Positions 20,652 through 30,339 of a stretch of DNA of 36,634 nt are shown here, piece after piece. The notes under the pieces are model-generated. The model saw only the letters and a list, made by a program, of their open reading frames with translations. It ran no database searches and was not told the origin of the DNA. Position 1 is the stretch's first letter, and each line of letters starts with the position of its first letter. The stretch is from Citrobacter portucalensis (lineage in GTDB: Bacteria > Pseudomonadota > Gammaproteobacteria > Enterobacterales > Enterobacteriaceae): assembly GCF_002042885.1 (NCBI RefSeq), contig NZ_MVFY01000025.1, forward strand, positions 1 to 36,634, in the 5' to 3' direction. The position numbers and the translations under genes are program-made.

Positions 20652-20657
20652 ATTATA
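20652..20657 (-). promoter_or_regulatory. Candidate upstream sigma70 -10 element for rpoE
   Basis: TATAAT on the minus strand, about 160 bases upstream of rpoE, with a poor -35 match. E. coli rpoE has several upstream promoters. I see no other nameable signal between 20660 and the nadB promoter at about 20870. Confidence 0.35.
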
Positions 20658-20873
20658 AGTCTACATAACCCGATCAACGCACTATCTGTACAGAAATGCC
20701 CATTTCACCGCTTGCAGAGTAACCCAACGGGCACTTTATTTCATCACATAATCTGATGCTAACGGCCTGCTTCACAAAATATTTATGCCTATTTCGCCCT
20801 CATCATGCTTTTCTTTCATGTTTAGTCATTGCAACACATTTAAAAATAAAACGTGCAGTATCGCGCAATGTGG

Positions 20874-20882
20874 TGCTATGGT
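20874..20882 (+). promoter_or_regulatory. Candidate extended -10 element of nadB
   Basis: TGCTATGGT has the TGnTAnnnT form of an extended -10. It would start transcription near 20889, inside or just before the NadR box. Confidence 0.4.
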
Positions 20883-20892
20883 GACCAAACAC

Positions 20893-23261
<2,369 letters not shown>

Positions 23262-23392
23262 GAAGAACAACCTTCCTGGAAAAAAAAACGATAACATAGG
23301 ATAAAAACAATACCTGAGAAGGTATATCCATACAAACAGATGAAGATTGCAGCCGTAACGTCTATAATCAGCGCCCCACTCAGAGGTAGAAC

Positions 23393-24721
23393 ATGACTGT
23401 AACGACTTTTTCCGAACTTGAACTCGATGAAAGCCTTCTGGATGCCCTCCAGGAAAAAGGTTTCACTCGCCCGACCGCCATTCAGGCTGCCGCCATTCCG
23501 CCTGCGCTCGATGGCCGTGATGTACTCGGTTCTGCGCCGACAGGCACCGGTAAAACGGCGGCATATTTGCTGCCAGCGTTGCAGCACCTGCTCGACTTCC
23601 CGCGCAAGAAATCTGGTCCGCCGCGCATTTTAATCCTGACGCCAACGCGCGAACTGGCGATGCAGGTTGCCGAACACGCTCGTGAGCTGGCGAAGAATAC
23701 ACATCTGGATATCGCTACGATTACCGGCGGCGTGGCTTACATGAACCACATGGAAGTCTTTAGCGAAAACCAGGACATCGTGGTCGCCACCACGGGTCGT
23801 CTGCTGCAATACATTAAAGAAGAAAACTTCGACTGCCATGCGGTTGAAACGCTAATTCTCGATGAAGCAGACCGTATGCTGGACATGGGCTTTGCCCAGG
23901 ACATCGAGCATATCGCCGGTGAAACACGCTGGCGTAAACAAACCATGCTGTTTTCCGCCACGCTGGAAGGCGATGCGATTAAAGATTTTGCCGAGCGTCT
24001 GTTGGAAGACCCGGTCGAAGTCTCAGCGGATCCGTCCACCCGTGAACGCAAGAAGATCCATCAGTTTTACTACCGTGCCGATGACATCGAGCACAAAACT
24101 GCCATGCTGATCCACCTGTTAAAACAGCCGGAAGCGACTCGCTCGATTGTCTTCGTACGCAAACGTGAGCGTGTGCACGAACTGGCAGGCTGGCTGCGCC
24201 AGGCGGGCATTAATAACTGCTATCTCGAAGGCGAGATGGTGCAGAACAAACGTAACGAAGCGATCAAACGCCTGACCGATGGTCGTGTGAACGTGCTGGT
24301 AGCAACCGACGTCGCCGCTCGCGGGATCGATATTCCTGACGTCAGCCACGTGTTTAACTTCGACATGCCGCGCAGTGGCGATGCCTATTTGCACCGTATT
24401 GGCCGTACCGGTCGTGCTGGCCGTAAAGGCACTGCGATCTCTTTAGTTGAAGCGCACGACCACCTGCTGCTCGGCAAAGCGAGCCGCTATATTGACGAAC
24501 CGTTGAAAGCTCGCGTCATTGACGAACTGCGTCCAACCACGCGCGCGCCAAGTGAGAAATCTAACGGTAAGCCATCCAAGAAAGTGCTGGCGAAGCGCGC
24601 TGAGAAAAAGGCGAAAGAGAAAGAGAAGCCGCGGGTGAAAAAACGTCACCGCGACGCCAAAAATATCGGCAAACGTCGTAAGCCGAGCGGCGCTGCTACC
24701 CAGCAGTCCGACAAAGAGTAA
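23393..24721 (+). CDS. srmB: ATP-dependent RNA helicase SrmB
   Basis: DEAD-box helicase that acts early in 50S ribosomal subunit assembly. The 442 residues (444 in E. coli) carry the Q motif (FTRPTAIQ), motif [11 protein letters not shown], motif Ia PTRELA, motif II DEAD in [13 protein letters not shown], motif III FSATLEG, motif [14 protein letters not shown] and motif [15 protein letters not shown]. The C-terminal 60 residues are lysine/arginine-rich and probably bind RNA. An intrinsic terminator follows immediately, shared with the end of yfiE. Confidence 0.98.
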   Translation: MTVTTFSELELDESLLDALQEKGFTRPTAIQAAAIPPALDGRDVLGSAPTGTGKTAAYLLPALQHLLDFPRKKSGPPRILILTPTRELAMQVAEHARELAKNTHLDIATITGGVAYMNHMEVFSENQDIVVATTGRLLQYIKEENFDCHAVETLILDEADRMLDMGFAQDIEHIAGETRWRKQTMLFSATLEGDAIKDFAERLLEDPVEVSADPSTRERKKIHQFYYRADDIEHKTAMLIHLLKQPEATRSIVFVRKRERVHELAGWLRQAGINNCYLEGEMVQNKRNEAIKRLTDGRVNVLVATDVAARGIDIPDVSHVFNFDMPRSGDAYLHRIGRTGRAGRKGTAISLVEAHDHLLLGKASRYIDEPLKARVIDELRPTTRAPSEKSNGKPSKKVLAKRAEKKAKEKEKPRVKKRHRDAKNIGKRRKPSGAATQQSDKE

Positions 24722-24726
24722 ACCGA

Positions 24727-24755
24727 ATGCCGGGCCATTTAGCCCGGCATTTTTT
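24727..24755 (+). terminator. srmB terminator overlapping the yfiE stop codon
   Basis: A 9-bp stem ATGCCGGGC/GCCCGGCAT with a 6-base loop is followed by five T residues. It lies five bases after the srmB stop. The yfiE stop (24739-24741) lies in the loop, so the hairpin also encodes the last YfiE residues. Confidence 0.9.
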
Positions 24756-25635
24756 CACGTGATGCAAAACTCTCTTCAATGCACTCAAGAAACACCCGCA
24801 TCGCCGGGCTAACGACTTTTCCGGCATGATAACCACACAATGCCGTAATTAACTCAGGTTGTTCACTGAACGGTAATTCAATCAACTCCCCTGAACGTAA
24901 CTCCTTCTCGACGGCAAAATGCGGCAAAAAGCTGACCCCAAGATTTGCCGATACGCACTGCTTAATGCTTTCAATGCTCCATAACTCAATGGTATTTTCC
25001 AGCGTAATCTGTCGTTTACGCAGTAGCCCCTCGAAGCGTTGTCTGAAAATACATTGCGGCTCATTAATGATAAAACTGCAGGGAATGTGCTGGTTATGCT
25101 GAGTAAAATCAACGTGCTGAAGCAGTGGCGAAGCAACTAATGCCAGTGACTGATCGCCAAGCGGCATCAACTCCAGGGCATCGTCATTACCCACCCGATA
25201 AAAGACCCCCAGATCAACATCATCACTGAGCAATGCATCGCGAATGACATAACAATTCAGCGACTGTAAAGACAGCCGCACATGGGGCGCACGTTGTTTA
25301 AATCGCTGTAAAACCTGCGGCATTTTATACGCCAGCAGCGTTTCGCCTGTTGCGACACGTAGATCGCCGCTCGGCTGCGCATCCTGATGTGCCGACTGTC
25401 GAATCGATGCCATCACGCGCGTCAGGTCATGGATATGCGGCATCAGCCGTTTTCCCTCACTGGTGAGACACATCCGGCGACCAATTTTTTCAAACAACTG
25501 CACCGAAAGCTCTTGCTCAAGCTGTTGAATATGAAAGGTAACCGTTGATTGCGTACAGCACAGTTTTTGTGATGCCCGCAGAAATGAGCCCTCTTCCACC
25601 ACCGTTTTTAGCGTAATAAACCGACGTAAATCCAT
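24739..25635 (-). CDS. yfiE: LysR-family transcriptional regulator YfiE
   Basis: LysR-type regulator of 298 residues (293 in E. coli) with an N-terminal winged helix (MDLRRFITLKTVVEEGSF, LCCTQSTVTFHIQQLE) and a type 2 periplasmic-binding-like effector domain from about residue 90. I chose the ATG at 25635 because the protein start then aligns with the family; the frame is open a further 45 bases. It diverges from the exporter gene eamB across 102 bp, the usual LysR-target arrangement, so it may control eamB; this is inference. The last codons lie in the srmB terminator. Confidence 0.92.
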   Translation of the reverse strand: MDLRRFITLKTVVEEGSFLRASQKLCCTQSTVTFHIQQLEQELSVQLFEKIGRRMCLTSEGKRLMPHIHDLTRVMASIRQSAHQDAQPSGDLRVATGETLLAYKMPQVLQRFKQRAPHVRLSLQSLNCYVIRDALLSDDVDLGVFYRVGNDDALELMPLGDQSLALVASPLLQHVDFTQHNQHIPCSFIINEPQCIFRQRFEGLLRKRQITLENTIELWSIESIKQCVSANLGVSFLPHFAVEKELRSGELIELPFSEQPELITALCGYHAGKVVSPAMRVFLECIEESFASREKMPG

Positions 25636-25737
25636 CCGCACCAACCCATCGAAAACATCGAACTCAGAATGCAAAAACATTCATTTTTTTTAATGTTTTG
25701 CCTCGGGTACTGTCTATCAAAACAGAGGAGATAACAA

Positions 25738-26325
25738 GTGACCCCCACGCTTTTAAGTGCATTCTGGACCTATACATTGATTACCGCGCTAACCCCCGGA
25801 CCAAACAACATCCTTGCGCTCAGCGCCGCGACGTCACACGGTTTTCGTCAGAGTACACGCGTACTGGCCGGTATGAGTCTGGGCTTTTTAATCGTCATGA
25901 TGATGTGCGCCGGGATTTCATTTTCACTGGCGGTCATGGATCCAGCCATCATCCATTGGCTTAGTTGGGCTGGGGCCGCTTATATCCTGTGGCTGGCGCT
26001 GAAGATCGCCACCAGCCCGACCTCGAACGATAGATTGCAGTCAGAGCCGATTAGCTTCTGGGCAAGTTTTGGCTTGCAGTTTGTTAACGTGAAAATCATT
26101 TTGTACGGCATTACCGCGTTATCCACGTTCGTATTACCGTACACTCAGGACGCCCACTGGCTGATTGGGGTGAGTATTCTGTTAGCGCTGATCGGCACCT
26201 TCGGGAATGCCTGCTGGGCGCTGGCGGGCCATCTTTTTCAGCGCGTTTTTCGCCGTTACGGTCGACAGTTGAATATCATTCTGGCGCTGCTGTTGGTGTA
26301 TTGCGCGGTGAGGATCTTTTACTAA
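25738..26325 (+). CDS. eamB: Cysteine/O-acetylserine exporter
   Basis: Formerly yfiK. Inner-membrane exporter of the LysE/RhtB family; E. coli EamB exports O-acetylserine and cysteine. It has 195 residues, as in E. coli, with about six hydrophobic segments and the family N-terminal motif TPGPNN at residues 19-24. The start is GTG at 25738 with GAGGAG nine bases upstream. It diverges from yfiE and ends in a bidirectional terminator. Confidence 0.95.
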   Translation: MTPTLLSAFWTYTLITALTPGPNNILALSAATSHGFRQSTRVLAGMSLGFLIVMMMCAGISFSLAVMDPAIIHWLSWAGAAYILWLALKIATSPTSNDRLQSEPISFWASFGLQFVNVKIILYGITALSTFVLPYTQDAHWLIGVSILLALIGTFGNACWALAGHLFQRVFRRYGRQLNIILALLLVYCAVRIFY

Positions 26326-26333
26326 CAGATGCA

Positions 26334-26369
26334 AAAAAGCGGAAGACACACTGGCATCTTCCGCTTTTT
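26334..26369. terminator. Bidirectional terminator between eamB and grcA
   Basis: Perfect 13-bp inverted repeat (AAAAAGCGGAAGA and TCTTCCGCTTTTT) with a 10-base loop, giving a T-run on both strands. It follows eamB by eight bases on the plus strand and can back up the grcA hairpin on the minus strand. Confidence 0.9.
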
Positions 26370-26382
26370 GATTCTCTGCTAA

Positions 26383-26399
26383 ACGGGGTTATTCCCCGT
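26383..26399 (-). terminator. Short hairpin just after grcA
   Basis: ACGGGG and CCCCGT with a 5-base loop, followed on the minus strand by only TTTAG. It is a weak terminator alone, starting six bases after the grcA stop. Confidence 0.55.
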
Positions 26400-26404
26400 G
26401 AGCC

Positions 26405-26788
26405 TTACAGGCTCTCAGTAAAGGTACGAGCAATAACGTCGCGCTGCTGTTCTGGAGTCAGAGAGTTGAAACGCACTGCATAACCAGAAACACGGATGGT
26501 CAGCTGCGGATATTTTTCCGGATGCTTAACTGCATCTTCCAGCGTTTCGCGACGCAGAACGTTCACGTTCAGGTGCTGACCACCTTCCACGCGGACTTCC
26601 GGCTGTACGTCTACCGGTACTTCACGGTATTCGATTTCGCCCAGTTTGCTGACTGCAACAACTTCATCAGCATTGAAACCTGCTTTCGCAACGATGCAGC
26701 GAGCTTCGCCTTTTTCGCTGTCCAGCAGCCAGAAAGAGTTCAGCAGGTCGTCGTTTGCAGCTTTAGTAATCTGGATACCTGTAATCAT
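26405..26788 (-). CDS. grcA: Autonomous glycyl radical cofactor
   Basis: Formerly yfiD. A spare C-terminal domain of pyruvate formate-lyase that replaces the oxidatively broken radical domain and restores PFL activity. I chose the ATG at 26788, preceded by GGGGAGG, giving 127 residues as in E. coli. The glycyl radical motif [10 protein letters not shown] places the radical on Gly102. The upstream open frame to 26887 lies in the promoter. Two FNR boxes upstream indicate anaerobic induction. Confidence 0.98.
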   Translation of the reverse strand: MITGIQITKAANDDLLNSFWLLDSEKGEARCIVAKAGFNADEVVAVSKLGEIEYREVPVDVQPEVRVEGGQHLNVNVLRRETLEDAVKHPEKYPQLTIRVSGYAVRFNSLTPEQQRDVIARTFTESL

Positions 26789-26863
26789 TTGATGCCTCCC
26801 CGGCAAAATTATTTGATCTCGGTTGGCCGTCATCCGGCCAATTGGTAAAACCATTGTTGCTTG

Positions 26864-26911
26864 AGTGTATATATACCCCTCACACACCCTTGAATCTTTG
26901 ATTTAAATCAA
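26864..26911 (-). promoter_or_regulatory. grcA promoter with FNR box at -40.5
   Basis: TTGATTTAAATCAA at 26898-26911 is a perfect FNR palindrome. A TATA-rich -10 region lies at about 26871-26876. A start near 26864 puts the box centre at -40.5, the class II position. Confidence 0.88.
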
Positions 26912-26950
26912 CAAAAACCACACATGAAAAGTGGTGATAAGTGGATTTTA

Positions 26951-26964
26951 TTGTTTTACATCAA
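26951..26964 (-). promoter_or_regulatory. Second FNR-type box at -93.5 of grcA
   Basis: TTGTTTTACATCAA differs from the FNR consensus by one defined base (TTGTT for TTGAT). Its centre is exactly 53 bp from the first box, matching the -40.5/-93.5 tandem known for E. coli yfiD, where the distal site tempers activation and ArcA also acts. The rest of the gap to ung (26965-27105) shows only the ung Shine-Dalgarno. Confidence 0.8.
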
Positions 26965-27105
26965 CTTACGCCATGTGCGCAGCTAAACTTTTTACATAAA
27001 TTTTCAACTATCTTTAAGGGGTAGACCATTGAGTAACGTACAGAATTTTGCGACGTCGAAAGAAGCAGTTAAGCTAGGGGGATTGAAAATTCGCAGGAGA
27101 GCGAG

Positions 27106-27795
27106 ATGGCCACCGAATTAACCTGGCACGATGTGCTGGCTGAAGAGAAACAGCAGCCTTATTTTGTTAACACGCTGCATACTGTTGCCGGCGAGCGTCA
27201 ATCGGGAATGACAATTTATCCGCCGCAAAAAGATGTGTTTAACGCTTTTCGCTTTACCGAGCTTGGTGACGTGAAAGTCGTCATCCTGGGTCAGGATCCT
27301 TACCACGGTCCAGGCCAGGCACACGGTCTCGCGTTCTCTGTTCGCCCCGGCATTGCCACTCCACCCTCGTTGCTGAATATGTACAAAGAGCTGGAGGCAA
27401 CAATTCCAGGCTTCACGCGCCCAACGCACGGATATCTGGAAAGCTGGGCACGCCAGGGGGTACTGTTACTTAACACAGTACTCACCGTCCGCGCCGGCCA
27501 GGCACATTCTCACGCCAGCCTTGGGTGGGAAACATTTACCGATAAAGTCATCAGCCTGATTAACCAACATCGGGAAGGCGTGGTTTTCCTGCTCTGGGGT
27601 TCTCACGCACAGAAGAAAGGCGCGATTATTGATACGCAGCGTCACCATGTGTTGAAAGCGCCCCACCCATCACCGCTCTCTGCGCATCGCGGTTTCTTTG
27701 GCTGCAATCACTTTGTACTGGCGAATGAATGGCTGGAACAACGAGGTGAAAAGCCAATTGACTGGATGCCGGTATTACCCGCAGAAAGCGAGTAA
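27106..27795 (+). CDS. ung: Uracil-DNA glycosylase
   Basis: Family 1 UDG that excises uracil from DNA to start base excision repair. It has 229 residues, as in E. coli. The water-activating loop [18 protein letters not shown] contains Asp64, and the minor-groove loop [10 protein letters not shown] contains His187, both at the E. coli positions. A good Shine-Dalgarno (AGGAGAG) precedes the ATG. It converges with yfiF, with a bidirectional terminator between them. Confidence 0.99.
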   Translation: MATELTWHDVLAEEKQQPYFVNTLHTVAGERQSGMTIYPPQKDVFNAFRFTELGDVKVVILGQDPYHGPGQAHGLAFSVRPGIATPPSLLNMYKELEATIPGFTRPTHGYLESWARQGVLLLNTVLTVRAGQAHSHASLGWETFTDKVISLINQHREGVVFLLWGSHAQKKGAIIDTQRHHVLKAPHPSPLSAHRGFFGCNHFVLANEWLEQRGEKPIDWMPVLPAESE

Positions 27796-27824
27796 AAAAA
27801 TGCCAGCGATTCGCTGGCATTTTT
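27796..27824. terminator. Bidirectional terminator between ung and yfiF
   Basis: Perfect 14-bp inverted repeat, AAAAATGCCAGCGA and TCGCTGGCATTTTT around one base, with T-runs on both strands. It follows ung directly and lies five bases beyond the yfiF stop. Confidence 0.92.
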
Positions 27825-27828
27825 ATTA

Positions 27829-28908
27829 TCAGGCTTTGTTCTGACGCCACCACTCCGCGAGCAGCACGCCTGTTGCCACAGAAACGTTGAGCGTTTCTAC
27901 CTTGCCAGTGCCGTCAATCGCTATGCACAAATCGTCGGCTGAGCATGCTGCTTCTGGCAGAGCTTCACGCTCACGCCCTAATACCAGCACCATTTTTTCC
28001 GGCAGCGTGGTAGTAAACAGCGGTTTGCCTTTCGCGCTTGAGGTCATCACAACCGTGTAACCCGCCTGGCGGAAGTCGTCCAGCACATCAACAATGCTGT
28101 CGCCGGTAATCGGCTGAACGTGCTCAGCTCCACCTTCAGCGGTACGGATGGCCGCACCTGATTCCAGCAGCGCCGCATCCTGAACCACTACGCCTTTCAC
28201 ACCGAAGTGCGCGCAGCTACGCATCATGCCGCCCAGGTTATGCGGGTTAGCGATATCTTCCAGTGCCAGCACACAATCCTGCGCCCCTGCCTGACCGACC
28301 CACTGCTTAACGGTAGTACCGTTACGTTTTTTGATCAGGAAACAGACGCCACCGTGGTGTTCTGTGCCAGAGGCTTTCGCCAGCTCGGCTTCGTCAACCA
28401 CGTGATAGGCTTTTCGGTTTGCCGCCATCCAGCGTAATGCTTCTTTAAAGCGCGGGGTTACGCTCTGAACAAACCAGGCGCGGACGATGGCGTCCGGACG
28501 ACTCTGGAACAGAGCCTGACAGGCATTCTCACCGTAAACGCGGGTTTCTTCCGCACGCTGACGGCGTAACACTTCAGGATCGATAAAGCTCTTACCGCTA
28601 ATACCGCCGTGATCGGCTTTATCCGCTGCGTCATCATTCGGTGCGCGGGACACGGTACGCCACGGTGAATCTTCACGTCTGCGGTCACGTTCTACATCGC
28701 GGTCACGACCACGTTCACGACCGCGTTCGCTGTTCGGACCCTTTCGGTCATCACGGGCAGGGCGACGACCGCCTTCGGCTCGGGAAGTACCGGGGCGACC
28801 GCCGCCTTTTCCGGTACGTGGATTTTGGGTGCGTTTATCCGAGTCATCGTCACTGCGGACGTACATCACTTTGACCTTGCCGTTTTTGTTCTTCAGTTCG
28901 TCGCTCAT
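27829..28908 (-). CDS. yfiF: SPOUT (TrmH/SpoU-type) RNA methyltransferase YfiF
   Basis: Predicted 2'-O-ribose RNA methyltransferase of the SpoU group; its target is unknown to me. I chose the ATG at 28908 ([16 protein letters not shown]), preceded by GGAG, giving 359 residues against 345 in E. coli. Residues 1-110 are a basic, disordered tail, then an L30e-like substrate-binding domain (about 120-195), then the knotted SPOUT domain with [30 protein letters not shown] and [14 protein letters not shown]. The extra length lies in an arginine-rich repeat-like stretch ([20 protein letters not shown], about residues 64-84) absent from the E. coli protein as I recall it. Confidence 0.93.
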   Translation of the reverse strand: MSDELKNKNGKVKVMYVRSDDDSDKRTQNPRTGKGGGRPGTSRAEGGRRPARDDRKGPNSERGRERGRDRDVERDRRREDSPWRTVSRAPNDDAADKADHGGISGKSFIDPEVLRRQRAEETRVYGENACQALFQSRPDAIVRAWFVQSVTPRFKEALRWMAANRKAYHVVDEAELAKASGTEHHGGVCFLIKKRNGTTVKQWVGQAGAQDCVLALEDIANPHNLGGMMRSCAHFGVKGVVVQDAALLESGAAIRTAEGGAEHVQPITGDSIVDVLDDFRQAGYTVVMTSSAKGKPLFTTTLPEKMVLVLGREREALPEAACSADDLCIAIDGTGKVETLNVSVATGVLLAEWWRQNKA

Positions 28909-29018
28909 GTTTTTCTCCACCTGCTCTGCGCGAAGCGCGCAGATTACCCGATGTGCACGTCGTTAGCCATTATTTCATTTAAAAGCTAAGGACTATTGTA
29001 CTCATTGAATAAAACGCA

Positions 29019-29047
29019 TTGTTGTTTAGAACAGACTCCCCGATAAT
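29019..29047 (+). promoter_or_regulatory. Candidate trxC promoter
   Basis: TTGTTG (29019-29024), a 17-base spacer and GATAAT (29042-29047) predict a start near 29054. E. coli trxC is OxyR-activated; the stretch upstream (28990-29018) has ATTG/CTAT-like elements but I cannot make out a convincing OxyR site. Confidence 0.5.
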
Positions 29048-29115
29048 ATGTAACATAATAGAAACATACTGGCGTTCCTGCCGTGAAGTCCACTCCACTC
29101 ATCCAGAGGTTAGTT

Positions 29116-29535
29116 ATGAATACCGTTTGTACCAGCTGCCAGGCTATCAACCGCATCCCCGACGATCGTGTCCAGGAAGCGGCTAAATGCGGACGCTGTG
29201 GTCACGACCTGTTTGATGGGGAGGTGATCAATGCGACCGGTGAGACACTGGATAAACTGTTAAAAGACGATCTCCCGGTGGTCGTTGACTTTTGGGCCCC
29301 CTGGTGTGGTCCATGTCGTAACTTCGCCCCGATTTTTGAAGATGTCGCGGAAGAGCGTAGCGGTAAAGTGCGTTTTGTTAAAGTGAATACGGAAGCCGAG
29401 CGTGAACTCAGCGCCCGTTTCGGTATCCGCAGCATTCCGACCATTATGATTTTCAAAAAAGGGGAAATCGTCGACATGCTTAACGGCGCTGTACCAAAAG
29501 CCCCGTTTGATAGCTGGCTTAACGAATCATTATAA
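29116..29535 (+). CDS. trxC: Thioredoxin 2
   Basis: Zinc-containing cytoplasmic thioredoxin that reduces protein disulfides and is induced by oxidative stress. I chose the ATG at 29116 ([15 protein letters not shown]), preceded by AGAGGT, giving 139 residues as in E. coli; an upstream ATG at 29083 is less likely. The N-terminal zinc ligands are Cys5, Cys8, Cys25 and Cys28, and the active site is WC64-G-P-C67. The cis-proline loop is RSIPTIMIF. Divergent from yfiF; a terminator separates it from tapT. Confidence 0.98.
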   Translation: MNTVCTSCQAINRIPDDRVQEAAKCGRCGHDLFDGEVINATGETLDKLLKDDLPVVVDFWAPWCGPCRNFAPIFEDVAEERSGKVRFVKVNTEAERELSARFGIRSIPTIMIFKKGEIVDMLNGAVPKAPFDSWLNESL

Positions 29536-29540
29536 TCTCT

Positions 29541-29567
29541 ACGGGGCGCATCTTGTGCCCCGTTTTC
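29541..29567 (+). terminator. Intrinsic terminator of trxC
   Basis: ACGGGGC and GCCCCGT form the stem, followed by TTTTC. It starts six bases after the trxC stop and ends 38 bases before tapT. Confidence 0.8.
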
Positions 29568-29604
29568 ACCTCTGCGACAATAGCGTTTTTCAACGTGTTT
29601 CCCC

Positions 29605-30303
29605 ATGACCGATAACGCTGTTCTTCAGTTACGCGCTGAGCGCCTCGCGCGCGCCACGCGTCCTTTCCTTGCCCGAGGTAATCGCGTTCGCCGCTGTCAG
29701 CGCTGCCTGCTGCCGCAGAAACTCTGCTTGTGCGCAACGCTGGCACCCTCTGAGGCAAAAAGTCGCTTTTGTCTGGTGATGTTTGATACCGAGCCGATGA
29801 AGCCCAGCAACACGGGGCGTTTGATTGCTGATATTCTGCCCGATACCACGGCTTTTCAGTGGTCACGCACCGAGCCGCCGCAGGCGCTGCTGGAACTGGT
29901 GAAAAATCCGGATTACCAGCCGATGGTTGTATTCCCGGCCTCCTATGCGGGTGAAGAGCGTGAAGTGATTTTCACGCCACCAGCCGGTAAGCCCCCATTG
30001 TTTATCATGCTCGACGGCACCTGGCCTGAGGCGCGTAAAATGTTCCGCAAAAGCCCGTACCTCGATAACCTACCGGTGATCTCCGTTGATTTATCACGCC
30101 TTTCTGCTTACCACCTGCGTGGCGTTCACGCTGAAGGGCAATATTGCACTGCCGAAGTGGCCATCGCCTTGTTGGATCTGGCGGGAGATACGCAAGCCGC
30201 AGAAGGGTTAAGCGATCATTTCACTCGCTTTAAAACCCGCTACCTGGCAGGAAAAACTCAACATCAGGGAAGCGTCACAGCAGATTCCTCAGAAAACGTT
30301 TAA
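29605..30303 (+). CDS. tapT: tRNA-uridine aminocarboxypropyltransferase (DTW domain)
   Basis: Formerly yfiP. Transfers the 3-amino-3-carboxypropyl group of SAM to uridine 47 of tRNA, forming acp3U47. The 232-residue length equals E. coli TapT. A cysteine group near the N-terminus (CQRCLLPQKLCLC) probably binds a metal, and the DTW-family core is LFIMLDGTWPEARKM with DTEPMKPSNTG upstream. I see no strong Shine-Dalgarno before the ATG. It leads into patZ after 36 bases and probably shares its transcript. Confidence 0.95.
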   Translation: MTDNAVLQLRAERLARATRPFLARGNRVRRCQRCLLPQKLCLCATLAPSEAKSRFCLVMFDTEPMKPSNTGRLIADILPDTTAFQWSRTEPPQALLELVKNPDYQPMVVFPASYAGEEREVIFTPPAGKPPLFIMLDGTWPEARKMFRKSPYLDNLPVISVDLSRLSAYHLRGVHAEGQYCTAEVAIALLDLAGDTQAAEGLSDHFTRFKTRYLAGKTQHQGSVTADSSENV

Positions 30304-30339
30304 AATCATTCGGTCACTGGTGTCATTAAGGAAGCCGAT

